From positions 94,003,087 through 94,067,086 of the forward strand of contig CM043966.1 of the NCBI GenBank assembly GCA_014529385.2: a stretch of 64,000 nt of DNA. Direction: 5' to 3'. A model generated the notes under the pieces. It had not been told where the DNA came from. It searched no databases and was given only the letters and a program-made list of their open reading frames with translations. Of this stretch, positions 1-10,974 are shown piece by piece (position 1 is the stretch's first letter; every line of letters begins with the position of its first letter). The position numbers and the translations under genes are program-made. Source of the stretch: Adiantum capillus-veneris. Taxonomy: Eukaryota > Streptophyta > Polypodiopsida > Polypodiales > Pteridaceae.

Positions 1-885
1 AAACCCAAGGCATACAAAATAAGCACACACATCAAAATTGAATCACTGTGAAAAGACTTTGGGGGGTCAAAGAAAAAGTAATCAGTCAGGCGATGATTTC
101 ATGAGAAATTCCTTTTATGGTAGCTTAACTACAAGGTCTTCTAGATATAGCCTCTAGTCAGCCCTCGAACATGAATACTTGGCTCTCGCGATTAAACAAC
201 TTAATTGACCATAGAAAATTAAGAAGCTTATCCATGGTATTAATATTCGATCTCTAGTGCCTTTCGACCGTCAAATTAGCGACCCCAGACTTGTTTAATT
301 TTTTACCTTTACATCTGTTTATGCATTTGATTACATTGCAATTTAATGTTCATTGCTGACAAATTGTTTGAAATTCTTTTACCAATCAATTTGTCTTCCT
401 AAAACTACATATGCTTTTTAATCACTTATGAGAATGCAATTACTGTGTCAATGTTGTTTGATTTTGCAGTGACTGAAGAAGGCTAAGGACATTCATCTCA
501 AATGCTCTTCCACCTCGACGAACGAGCTTCAACTCAATAGCTTCCGAGGACGGAATCTACATCAAGAAGGGGGGCATGTTAACCCTCATGGCTCACGAAC
601 ACCCCATCACCTACGACGGACGTGTATTATGTATTTGGTAGAGTCAGGTACCGGGCTTGTCGGACCAATAGGAAAAGGGTAAGAGTGATCGCCGATGAGA
701 GGCGCACTCTAACTGGGACATTCAAGGGATTAGTTGGCTAAGCATGGGCACCCAAGTGTGAATGGGGTGAGCTCATATAAAAACCAACTAAACCTAACAT
801 TCATTCATTCTCTCATTTGTGCAATAGAAGAGTGCTCTTGCTCCATCTCCATCTCCATCTTCTTCTTCTTCACCTCCTTGTGTGT

Positions 886-942
<57 letters not shown>

Positions 943-1180
943 TGCGATCGAGCATTGCGGCGGCACGACTGCGGTGAAGCGGTTGAGCACGACGTAGCGA
1001 CGTCTCCTTCTTCTTCGCGGCGAGGAATCCTCCACAGCAAGAGCATAGAGCGGTGAGTGACACAGCATTGCCCTCTTTTGAGCTTACTAGTTAAGCTAGT
1101 TGTGTGCTTGGAGCCGTCTATGGCTCGCACACGGTGTAACGGCAAGTCCCTTGCTTCGACAGTGCGGCAAGGAGCGTACA
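1..1180 (+). mobile_element. GYP-X: 3' end of a Ty3/gypsy element (3' untranslated tail plus 3' LTR)
   Basis: Positions 1-576 match the untranslated tail of GYP-A (about 62147-62721) nearly base for base, and end in a polypurine tract (564-576) directly before an LTR. No ORF is present in 1-576. The body of the element lies left of the window. Its LTR ends exactly at 1180, and the next base belongs to the gag of another copy, so GYP-X is best read as inserted into GYP-2. The first five bases after the LTR (1181-1185, accac) should then recur to the left of the element. Confidence 0.85.
577..1180 (+). repeat. 3' LTR of GYP-X (604 bp)
   Basis: It begins TGTTAACCC and ends in ACA, like the GYP-A and GYP-E LTRs. 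It carries a TATA box (TATAAAAA, 776-783) and then a (TG)n(AG)n microsatellite (about 884-942) in the transcribed leader. The sequence after the microsatellite is shared by all copies in the window. Confidence 0.9.
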
Positions 1181-1202
1181 ACCACATCCGAGAATCACTT
1201 CT

Positions 1203-2540
1203 ATGAATCAAGTGGGTTGTGAGTCATCTATTGCTTGTTTGGAAGGCTGTGAGGAAGATAAAGATCCTAATATTGCCTATGGGATGGATGTGCTTGAAGA
1301 AAGTCTACAATACTACATGGAGGACTATTGGGGACAAGTCAAACCTGTATATCAAGTAGCTGCTCTTGCGGCAAGAGGCCAAAATATCAATTACACCGCT
1401 AAGAGACCACCTCTTCAATGCTATGAATGTGGAGGTCCACATCGTGTAGCCGAGTGTCCTATTAGGCTACAAAAGAACGCCACAGTAATGCAAACCAATC
1501 AAGCGAGCACGTCTACAATGCCGATACTCATGTGTAATCAATGTGGCATTGATCATTTGATTGCCCAATGTCCAAATAATCCAAATGCACCGAAGATCAC
1601 ACCATTAAACTTGATTGAAGTTACCGAGGAGCCATCACAAAGTACACCTGTGGTACCAATAAATGTACTCACACGATCCATGCTCCAAAAACAAAATTAT
1701 ATTCTTGAGGAAAGAGACACGGCATCAATTGCCCAATCTTAGAAAAAGAAGAAAACAGGAAGGAAGAGATCACAAAAAGCAACGAAGTCAGACCCCAGTT
1801 CAAAGACCAACATAGGGACTGGTGACGACTCCGTATATATGAACGACGCTGAAGAGGATTCTGATTCAGGTGAAACCATGGAGACCAAAATGACCACTAA
1901 GATAGAAACCAACAAGGAAGATCTTCATGAGCCAGAATGGCCAGGATCCAAAAAGAAGATAGGAACTTACTCAAACCCTACAGAGGAGATTGAGCGAGTC
2001 AAGCAATTCAGGATTTTGGTAGAAGATACCCAAAGGGATCTAGAACCAGCACCTAGGAAGATCCAGATTACAGACATAGTGTTCCCTACACAACAACAAC
2101 CTCACCAAGACCATAGACCCTTAGCCATACCTAGTGTCATCCAAGAAGAAAGTGACTTAAAGTCATGGGAAAGTGGGCGTACTCACTTCTTGATGGAAAT
2201 AATGTTTACAGAGGGACTACCTGATCCTATCGAAGAAATGGAGATCCCATCTTCTCCATGTCAAGGGACTGAAGTCCAAAAGGTGCCGTTAAACATTGCC
2301 AAATTGATGGATTTCATGTCTTCAGAAGTTAGAACCACCATTATGTCCAAACTATATAAAGACCCTGAGCTAGTCTCAGCTCTTCGAGCCTTCCTCAATG
2401 GAGAACTAAAGTTTGGGCTACCACAATTTGCACAGATGGATGGAGCTGGGGAGATGCCACTAGAGGAGGAACACTTAGATCCACAACCCAACCTAGATGA
2501 GAACCTTGTTATAGAAATACCTGTTAACAAGTTGGGATAA
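1203..2540 (+). pseudogene. gag: GYP-2 gag C-terminal part (nucleocapsid and linker), broken
   Basis: Open segments 1203-1742 and 1839-2540 encode the nucleocapsid part of Gag, which in this family binds RNA during packaging. Two CCHC zinc knuckles are visible, CYECGGPHRVAEC and CNQCGIDHLIAQC. A knuckle further upstream in GYP-A lies before this copy's left break. The linker after 1839 matches GYP-A 54.34-55.15 kb, including the shared stretch MDFMSSEVRTTIMSKLYKDP. A stop at 1740-1742 separates the two segments, so the copy is not functional. It is useful as a second sequence for inferring the ancestral reading frame of GYP-A gag. Confidence 0.8.
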
Positions 2541-2571
2541 TACTTTGAGGGTGATGAATCCAATGCGACCA

Positions 2572-3225
2572 TACCAATCTAAGGGATTAACTGTGAAGGG
2601 AATCCTTGATGGTGGCGCTGGAGTTAGCATTGTGACTAAAAACTGTTGGGAAACTATGTGAAGACGTCACCTGGCGACCACAACCATAGTAGTGAAAATG
2701 GCCAATGGGTCTATCGTTAAACCTATTGGGATGCTAGAAGATCTCAAGATCAAGGTCTTTGGACATAAAATAAGGATTACCTTCATTATGGATTTCTCCA
2801 AACACACTATGGCATCGGAGATGATCTTTGGACGTCCTTTCATGAGGGAAGCAAAAATGGTGCATGACTGGTCTAAAAACCATGTCTACTTGCAGTTCCA
2901 AGATTCTATCATTCGAGTGGATCTTGTTACTGGTCGAGCACATCCTCTAGGAAATAGGTTTATATTGTTCATAGATCTGACACCACAGCTCACTCGGCCC
3001 CATTGCAATATTGTTACACGTGTAAAGCGGACACTGATATTGGGGAAGATTCTCCTTATATGGATGTACTACCTGGGATGACTGAGTCGGACAATGTGGA
3101 TTGGGTCCACCTAGCAGCAACCATAGATACTTGGGGAAATAGAGGGACGACCTGGGTAACACCTGAGGGGGATGAAATGCCCGTACCCTTAAATATGCTA
3201 CAAGCAATGCATATAGCTTCTGACA
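2572..3225 (+). pseudogene. GYP-2 protease 1 (retropepsin-like), broken
   Basis: Translation across 2590-3080 gives the upstream aspartic protease: DGGAGVS as catalytic loop, a hydrophobic core, and FGRPFMREAKMVHDW near the C-terminus, which is the retropepsin hydrophobic-hydrophobic-G segment. A stop lies just after the catalytic loop (about 2659) and the frame shifts near 3000. The segment continues as YCYTC and DWVHLAATIDTWG, then joins abruptly to WxPK sequence near 3225. In GYP-A the same segment lies in the ORF at 54788-56455. Non-functional. Confidence 0.75.
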
Positions 3226-3898
3226 AGACTCATCCTAATATAACCAAGAAAACATACAAGTGGATCCCTAAAGCTTCTTTATTGACCATAGCTAGTGCTA
3301 AAAAAACAGAAAGCCTTGTAAGAAACATCCCACTTGCTCCAAGAAATGTAAGGAAACATGGCGGTGGATTCCTAAACGACTATTGGAAGCCCAAGGCTAC
3401 TATGAAGGAAATGATCAAATCTGGGTGCCAAAACGTAGATTGTGTTCTTACTTGTCACCTGACCCATGCGAGCCCAATCCCGTAGCTCCAAAATGAATCA
3501 ACGATCACGGAAAGAAAAAAATCACAGAATGCTACACACCCACTCCAGAACTAGTTTGGGTACCGAAGAAAGAACGATCTATTCCATCTAGCTCAGGAAG
3601 GGGGGAGTCCCATGAAGCTTCTAGCTCCTCATGTAATGCATCCATATAGGTAAAAGCTTCTCAACAGCCTCCACCTACAATAGTGGACCTCCATGAAGCT
3701 ACAAAAGAATCCACACCTCCCAGTGTTCAAGAATCACCTGATGAACCACTTCAAGTTCGATCCTGGGAGAGTACCTTACCACCCTTGCAACTCGATGAGG
3801 CACCTAAGGTAATAGAAAACTACTGGCAAAAATCCTCACCTATTACCAACTGGAACAATTGGTTTCAAAGGGTGACGAGCACATTTCAAACAGTATGA
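3226..3898 (+). pseudogene. GYP-2 WxPK-repeat region (C-terminal end of pol), broken
   Basis: This corresponds to the last part of the GYP-A ORF that ends at 60679 and to GYP-E 24.4-23.8 kb. It contains YKWIPK and further W-(V/I)-P-K units, GYY, and the shared C-terminal end around WNNWFQRV. The uninterrupted last piece is 3683-3898. Stops near 3494 and 3648 break it. Two polypurine-like tracts of the form GGAAGGGGGGA lie inside or just after it (about 3595-3607 and 3904-3917). Confidence 0.7.
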
Positions 3899-5536
3899 CC
3901 TACCCAAGGAAGGGGGGAAGTCTTCATTCATGTAAGCCTATTGAATTATTTCCCTCTCAACCTTCCTCCCTGACCTCTCAATCACCAATCTTAGGGAATG
4001 TATATATATAGCCTTATACTCATAAAAACAAAACAAAATAAAGAGCAAGAGCAATTACCAAACGAGTATGCACAATAAAAGTCAAAACATTGACTCAGAC
4101 CTACACATTAGCATCCAGTACACTGAAACAGAAACTTATGCCATAAAACACCTTTGATCCTCATCACTCGAGTGATGGAGGGTAGGTAGAATTAGTACGA
4201 TAGGAGTGTTTTTGTTTTAGAGTTGAGTGATTAGCAAAGTTCCTTTCTCCCACTGATGTGCCTCCTAGAGGTATTCTTTGTGTTTTCTAGTGTGTACAGG
4301 AATGTGTTGCTATGGTTAGAATTTGGACATTCATGGAATCTTTCTCTCGTTCACATTTCAAATTGAGCGCGACCATCAACACAAATAGGTGTTTCTTTTC
4401 CATTAGCATTGCCCCTTATCTTTTTTGCATCCATGTTTGTCTGCTTTGATTGTGATTGGTAGCATAATATCCAACACATTTGCTTAGTATCAAACATTAA
4501 ATTCAATGTAATTTTTTGTCATAATCACTTGTCTAGGGTTAAAAATCAAGCAGTCCGGCTAAGCTAGTTTAACCAAGCTAGGTGTTAGAGATCTTCTCTT
4601 AATACCATGGGGAATGCCTTCCTAATAATTAATGGTTACTTAGGTTCTTAGTCCGATTTAGGAAGCATTGTGTGAAATGTACTAGGGCTTTCTAGTGGGC
4701 TTAGTCCCTATTGACCTTTAGCTTAAGTATTATAAAGGGAGTTTACTAGTGTGATGAGCCTGGGGAGGGTAACAGTGTTATATGACCCCCCAAAGTTACA
4801 AAATTAAAATGTTGAAAACGGAAAAAAAAAGTACCACAATGTAAAATCTTAAGCTGGAAGAGAAACCTCAGCTTGATTTGGTACTTCACTCACATGTATC
4901 GCCTATGGTACTAGAGCCCTAGAGGTTCCCAGTGTGGGCGCTTTTCCTTGAAAAGCAAAAAACCCAAGGCATACAAAATAAGCACACACATCAAAATTGA
5001 ATCAATGTGAAAAGACTTTGGGGGGTCAAAGAAAAAGTAATCAGTCATGCGATGATTTCATGAGAAATTCCTTTTATCGTAGCTTAACTACAAGGTCTTC
5101 TAGGTATAGCCTCTAGTCACCCCTCGAACATGAAATACTTGGCTCTCGCGATTAAACAACTTAATTGACCAGAGAAAATTAAGAAGCTTACCCATGGTAT
5201 TAATATTCGATCTCTAGTGCCTTTCGACTGTTAAATTAGCGACCCCATACTTGTTTAATTTTTTACCTTTACATCTGTTTATGCATTTGATTATATTGCA
5301 ATTTAATCTTTATTGCTGACAAATGGTTTAAAATTTTGTTACCAATCACATTGTTTGCCTACAATTGCATATGCTTTTTAATTCTATATGAGAATGCAAT
5401 TACTGTGCCAATGTTGTTTGATTTTGCAGTGACTGAAGAAGGCTAAGGACATTCATCTCAAATGCTCTTTCACCTCGATGAACGAGCTTCAACTCAATAG
5501 CTTTCGAGGACGGAATCTACATCAGGAAGGGGGGCA
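3899..5536 (+). other. GYP-2 3' untranslated region, ORF3 lost
   Basis: The first 190 bases match GYP-A 60680-60880 and retain the TATA-like tatatatata at 4001-4010. ORF3 itself is gone. From about 4226 the tail is again collinear with GYP-A 61420-62721 and ends in a polypurine tract at 5524-5536. I see no gene here. Confidence 0.75.
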
Positions 5537-6107
5537 TGTTAACCCTAAACCCTCATGGGTCACGGACACCATATCACCTATGAAGGACGTTGTATTATTT
5601 ACTTGGTAGAGTCAGGTACCGGCCTTGTCGGTCCAATAAGAAAAGGGTAAGAGTGATCGCCGATGAAAGGCGCACTCTAACTGGAACATTCAAGGGATTA
5701 GTTGGCTAAGCATGGGCGCCCAAGTGTGAATGGCGCGAGCTCATATAAAAGTCAACTAAACCTAAAATTCACTCATTCTCTCATTTGTGCAATTGAAGAG
5801 TGCTCTTGCTCCATCTCCATCTTCTTCTTCTCCATCTCCTTGTGTGTGTGTATGCGTGAGAGAGAGAGAGTGTGTGTGTGATCGAGCATTGCGGCAGCAC
5901 GACAACGGCGAGGCGGTTGAGCGCAGCGTCTCCCTGTTCTTCGCAGCGAGAAATCCTCCACGACAGGAAGTGTAGAGCAGTGAGTGACACACCAACGCCA
6001 TCTTTGAGCTTACTAGTTTAGGCTTGTTGTGTGCTTGGAGCCATTTGTGGCTCGCACACGGTGTATTGGCAAGTTCCTTGCATTGACACGTGCGACATAC
6101 GCGCACA
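5537..6107 (+). repeat. 3' LTR of GYP-2 (571 bp)
   Basis: It begins TGTTAACCC and ends GCGCACA exactly at 6107, with a short (TG)n(AG)n tract near 5839-5880. It is clearly more diverged from the GYP-A LTR than the LTR at 577-1180 is, so these two are not a pair from one insertion. The next base (6108) starts inverted gag sequence of GYP-B. Confidence 0.88.
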
Positions 6108-6179
6108 CGGGTCGTCACCAGTCCCTATGTTGGTCTTTTAACTAGGGTCTGACTTCGCTGCTTTTTGCAATCTCTTCCT

Positions 6180-6557
6180 TCATGTTTTCTTCGTCTTCTG
6201 AGATTGGGAAATTGATGCCGTGGCTCTTTCTTCGAGAATATAATGCTGGTTTTGGAGCATCAATCGTGTGAGTACATTTACTGGTACCACATGTGTACTT
6301 TGTGATTGAAGAGGTGGTCTCTTGGCATTAAAATTGATATTTTGGCCTCTTGCCACAAGAGCAACTACTTGATAGAAAGGTTTGACTTGTCCCCAAAAGT
6401 CCTCCATGTAGTATTGTGGACGTTCTTGAACTGCATCAGTCCCATAGGTAGCATTAGGGTCTAACTCATCCTCACAATCCACACAAGCAATAGATGACTC
6501 ACAACCCACTGGATTCACAAAAGTGATTCTCAAATGTGGGGGTTGTGGACCTAGCAT
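6180..6557 (-). pseudogene. gag: GYP-B gag, region before the nucleocapsid, with zinc knuckles deleted
   Basis: A 125-codon open stretch matches GYP-A 53.69-54.27 kb, sharing GCESSIACVDCEDE, YYMEDFWGQ and ARGQNIN. It jumps from AKRPPLQ directly to VPVNVLTR, so zinc knuckles 2 and 3 are missing. The first knuckle region survives only in degraded form near 6720-6770. Non-functional remnant. Confidence 0.75.
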
Positions 6558-7260
6558 TGGAGGTGGTAATGGTGTTGTTTGAACACATTTTGGGACCTAG
6601 GGACCATGTGTTGTGACGGATGTTCAAGCGGTGGGGCCGACATCAATATAGGCACTCGAGGTGTATCCGTTTATGCTAAGGTTGGTCTATTGGCCATCGC
6701 GCGTTTAAATACTATGCAATCCTTGGCTTGATGACCATACCTCCCACATGCATTGCAATTCCCATTAAATTTTACTCTAAATGTAGGGCATTCACCTAGT
6801 ACTATGTGGACCATAGCAAACTAAGCACCATCATTGCTCCCTTCTTGGATACGTCTGATTGTTTTGTGGAGCACGATTGTCTCTAAGACGTTCTTGAAAG
6901 GCCTTGGTGAGATCTACTGGTGAGATCTGCTAAAATCATCTTAGATACCTTTGGCTCTTTAGCAATAGGCTTTATGGTCATTGACTCATGCCCTGATGCT
7001 TGCGAGCTAGTAGACTTAGGCTCAATAGACACTCTTTCTCCTTGAATCATTAAGTTGTTCTCCAATTGGATCGCATTGGTGGTGACTGCTTCCCAAGTGA
7101 TGATACCTCCAATGACTAGGCCATTGTAGATATCCTCATGTCATAGTCCCCTAATAAATCTATCGAGCAATTGGTTATTATTGAAGCACTCATTTGGATT
7201 AAAACAAGAATTCAAATACTTGAAGCGACTAACAAAGTCTCTCACGAACTCCCCTTCCTC

Positions 7261-7797
7261 TCATTGGGATTTTCGGATCTGAGATGCTACACCCCAAAAC
7301 ACTCCCTCCCGTATGTACTCTTTCAAGGACAGTCTCCTAAGAGTAGGGTAAATCGTTTTCTCTTCCACCCTTAGGGTCCTATACCAATCCCCAACCTTCC
7401 CACTCAAGGTCATGCTTAAAGCATTACTCTTATGTTGGTCATTGTGTTCTCCTAGGAAATTGCATATTTGTTCAAATACTTTGATATGCTTTCTCACATC
7501 CCCGTCTCCACTAAATTTTTGTCTGACCTTGGCTATTTGTAATGCCTTACTTCTAGGCTCTCTTTCACGTGTGTTACACGTATTTTCAACAATGGATCGA
7601 CCAATAGCTTGAGAAAATGTTGCCAAGTCACCCAAGTGAGCAAGTATAGTGGGGACAGGTGCTCTTCGAACTACGTGTGGAGTAGGAGTTGGCATCCGGG
7701 TTATCCTCGGGTCCCTAGCTGGGTACGATGTTGTGCCATGTGGTGGCCCAAAGTTCATATGTGTGGCTTTGGGTATAGCAGACGTTGGATGTGCCAT
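7261..7797 (-). pseudogene. gag: GYP-B gag capsid domain, fragment
   Basis: The 178-codon ORF encodes a retrotransposon Gag capsid (Retrotrans_gag-like). KFSGDGDVRKHIKVFEQIC, LSMTLSGKVGDWYRTL and LRRLSLKEYIREGVFWGVA are in the same order as in GYP-A and GYP-E. In the family this domain forms the virus-like particle. The frame breaks on both sides. The preceding proline-rich N-terminal part (8112-7755) is open in another frame and is cut by the COP-C insertion. Confidence 0.8.
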
Positions 7798-8117
7798 GCT
7801 AATGCTAGCTGGTATGGTCTCACTGAAATAAGGGCTTGGATGTTGTGTTCATGGAGCATAAGTTGTTGAAACAATGGGAGGGTAGGAGCTACATGCACAT
7901 GAGGGCCCAAAGGTGCATATGATTGATACACACTTGTAGGTATTGTTGTAGGCATTGGGCTACCATGTAGCAGTGCTTTACTAATAAACGAGGTCCATGG
8001 CATGTTTTTTGTCATGCCCATCACTCGGGTAGGCATGGTATCCGTGGTGTCATCAAGAGAAAGATGAGCTAAACATGGAAAGGTAAAGTTATCGCTTGTG
8101 GGCTCAGATTGTAATGA

Positions 8118-8309
8118 TGAAGGAGTACGAGCGGAAGTGCGACGTGAGAGAGAGTGCGAGAAGAAGAGCACGACGATATGGTGAACTCGCTCTACTGTAA
8201 TGTGTAGAGCATAGTGAGTTCTTATTAGGTTTTAACAAAAGAATGTGTGTACATACCTGGTGGCTCGCCCACTTACCTGGGCGACCACATTGGGCTTTAC
8301 ACCCCAACA
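8118..8309 (-). repeat. COP-C 3' LTR (192 bp)
   Basis: On the minus strand it begins TGTTGGGGTG and ends CTCCTTCA. A purine-rich tract (AAGAGGGAGG) precedes it on that strand. Confidence 0.93.
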
Positions 8310-8398
8310 ACCTCCCTCTTAAAGTCCAATGTGGTACTTTAAGTGTGAGAGAAGCTACTATACAAGCTAATATACAAGAGATGTAGAGAAGTGATGTA

Positions 8399-10974
8399 CT
8401 ACCCTACACCTAATTGCTTGCGAAAATGCACAAAGCTCTCTGAGGGAAGTCCTTTTGTAAGTAGATCAGCAGGATTTTCTGTGGTGTGAACTTTGACAAG
8501 CTGAAGTTGCTTATCCTCGAGCATTTCCCTGATGAAACGATACTTCACATCCACGTGCTTTGTCTTTGAGTGATAAACTGGATTGCGAGCCAATTGTATA
8601 GCACTTTGACTATCACAATATAACACAGGCATATCTTCTTTGATTCCCAAATCTGTTACTAGTCGATTAAGCCAAATTGATTCTTTGCATGCCTCTGATG
8701 CTGCAACATATTCAGTCTCTGTAGTAGACTGAGTAACACAATCTTGTAATCTAGAACGCCATGATACTGCTCCACCAGCCAATGTAAAGACATACCCTTC
8801 GATTGTCTAAGTCACCTGCATAATCTGAGTCTGTAAAACCCTTTACACTTAGCTCCTGACTCCCATAGCATATACACATACTCTTTATAGCTTTCAAGTA
8901 TCTCAATATTCCTTTCACTGCCTCCCAATGTTTCTTGCCTGGGTTTGACATGTATCGACTTACTACTCCCACTACAAATGCAATGTCTGGGCGAGTAGAA
9001 ATCATTGCGTACATCAAATTACCCACTGCAGACACATATGGAATCTTATCCATTTCAGCCTGTTCTTCCTCAGACACAGGACAATCTTGTTTGCTAAGTT
9101 TCACATATGGTGGCAATGGAACACTCAATGCCTTTCCCTTCTCCACATTGAAACGTTGCAAAACCTTGTCAATATACTCTGTTTGAGATAACCAAATCAA
9201 CTTCTTTGATCTGTCTCTCTCAATGCGCATACCAAGTATATGACTTACCTCCCCCATGTCGTTCATGTCAAACGATTTTTCCATCTTTGACTTCAAAGCT
9301 GAAATTTCTTCCAAGTGCTTGCCAGCAATCAACATGTCATCCACATACAAAATAAGGATCAGCCAACTGCCATCCTTAGCCTTCTTTGTATAGATAGTGA
9401 TCGAACTCACTACGTTTGTAGCCTTGAGAAAGCATAAACTTGTGGAATTTATGATACCATGCCCTCGGTGATTGTTTTAAGCCATAAAGACTCTTTAACA
9501 ACTGGCATACCAAATCTTCCTTGCCTTTCTCAACAAACCCTTCTGGCTGCTGCATGTAAATTTCCACATCTAAATCACCATGCAAGAACGCTGTCTTGAC
9601 ATCCATTTGGTGCAACACCAAATCTAATATGGCAACCAATGCAAGAAAGCATCTCAATGTGGTCATCTTGACCACCGGAGAGAAGACTTCATCAAAGTCA
9701 ATGCCTTGTTCTTGCTTAAAGCCCTTGGCAACAATCCTTGCTTTGTACTTTGGCTGACTATCGTGAGCGGTGATCTTATACCTGTAAACCCATTTACAAG
9801 GTAGAGCCTTTTTGCCCTATGGTAATTTAACTAGCTTCCATGTTTGGTTTTTATGCAGAGCTATCATCTATGATTGCATGGCCAATTGCCAATTCCCGGA
9901 GTCCTTCATTTGCACTGCTTCCTTGTAACATGAAGGCTCATTGCAATCAGTCAGCATGACATAGTTCATAGATGGAACAAACCGACCATGAGGTCGCGAG
10001 ATACGTCCAAATCTATGCAAAATAGGTGGCTCAGTCTCAGGCTTAGCCACAACCTGTGGTTCCAATCTATCTTGTCCTTGCTCCTCTTGAGCCCTGACAT
10101 TTTGTCTTGCACGTGCAGGTCCATCTTCTTGGAAGACAACTCTTCTAATCTCCTCAACCCTCTCTAGTTTAGAATGATATTTGGCTTCATTAAAGAGAAC
10201 ATCATTGCTGCGGATAACCTTTCTAGATTCGGGATCCCAAAGTCTGTACCCCATCTCACCAGAATTACCATAGCCTAGAAAGATGCACTTTCTACTCTTT
10301 GGCTCAAGTTTGTTCCTAAATTCCTTTGGAACATGAGTATATGCCTCACAGCCAAAGACTCTGAGATGCTTGTATGAGGGCATTTTGCCTGACCATACCA
10401 TCTCTGCCACTGAATCCTTCTGCAAAACCTTGCTAGGAGATCTATTTATGAGATGAACAACTGTTGATACAACTTTAGCCCAAAACCCATTTGGCAACTG
10501 TGCATTAGACAACATACTTCTGACCTTCTCTTGTATGGTCCTATTCATCCTCTCAGCAACACCATTTTGAGGAGGATTGTAAGGAGCAGTAAGTTCACGT
10601 TTTATACCTTTTGACGCACAAAAGTCCTAAAAGGCCTTTGAAACATACTCTCCACCATTGTCAGTGCGTAAGCATTTAAGCTTCTTGCCACTCTGATTCT
10701 CCACAAGTGTCACAAACGTTTTGAAAACACTAAACGCTTCATCCTTGTGCTTGAGAAAGTAAACCCATACTTTCCTCGAGTAATCATCTATAAATGTCAT
10801 AAAGTAAGAAGCTCCCCCTAGAGATAGGTTAGGCATAGGTCCACACAAATCACTATGAACAAGTGCCAACTGTGTATCTCTTCTACTGCTTCTATGCTTA
10901 TGTGGCTGTTGTGTTTGCTTACCATACAGACAATGTTCACAGAATTCAAAATCATTAAATGAAAAGCCAGGCAA
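8399..10974 (-). pseudogene. pol: COP-C pol (integrase, RT, RNase H), broken
   Basis: Successive minus-strand segments are 10974-10627 (gag-pre-integrase end and integrase core, HSDLCGP, FIDDYSRKVWVYF, RTDNGGEY), 10548-9868 (integrase C-terminal part, NGFWAKV, VFGCEAY), 9675-9376 (RT start, QMDVKTAFLHGDL), 9410-8751 (RT with catalytic YVDDMLIAG) and 8782-8399 (RNase H, TETEYVAASEA, YCDSQSAIQLARNPVYH). In-frame TAG stops lie at 10627-10629, 9868-9870 and 9817-9819. Frameshifts lie near 9390 and near 8800, the latter with a small deletion after LDNRR. The protein would reverse-transcribe and integrate the element; this copy cannot be translated intact. Confidence 0.92.

Larger units (their letters stand above)
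1181..6107 (+). mobile_element. GYP-2: internally deleted Ty3/gypsy copy
   Basis: The copy starts in mid-gag at the junction with GYP-X and runs to a 3' LTR at 5537-6107. It holds the gag zinc-knuckle part, protease 1, the WxPK region, an untranslated tail and a polypurine tract. RT, RNase H, integrase and protease 2 are missing: about 4.1 kb (GYP-A 55.83-59.99 kb equivalent) is lost at a join near 3225. ORF3 is also absent; 4090-4225 at its place does not match. The 5' part of gag presumably lies beyond GYP-X, left of the window. Confidence 0.85.
6108..8117 (-). mobile_element. GYP-B gag fragment, part 1 (Ty3/gypsy, minus strand)
   Basis: Read on the minus strand, this is collinear with GYP-A about 52110-54335. 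Its left edge abuts the LTR end of GYP-2 exactly. Its right edge is the 5-bp sequence aatga (8113-8117) duplicated on the other side of COP-C. The element's pol would lie further left, beyond GYP-2 and GYP-X. Confidence 0.85.

Noticed and set aside
734-1063. Several overlapping ORFs on both strands across the LTR leader (HTHTHT, SLSLSL, RERERE proteins)
   Set aside because: They are translations of TG/AG arrays. The same artefact appears at 5762, 14412, 18487, 21193, 29087, 44176, 45197, 47479, 49887 and 62903. Codon content follows the dinucleotide, not a protein.
577-6107. The LTRs at 577 and 5537 as the two ends of one element
   Set aside because: They are too diverged from each other, the first lacks a PBS after it, and the sequence after it starts in mid-gag. 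Two separate elements fit better.
8104-8310. ORF of 68 codons across the COP-C LTR
   Set aside because: It lies inside the LTR and its junction, and has no conserved content beyond LTR sequence.
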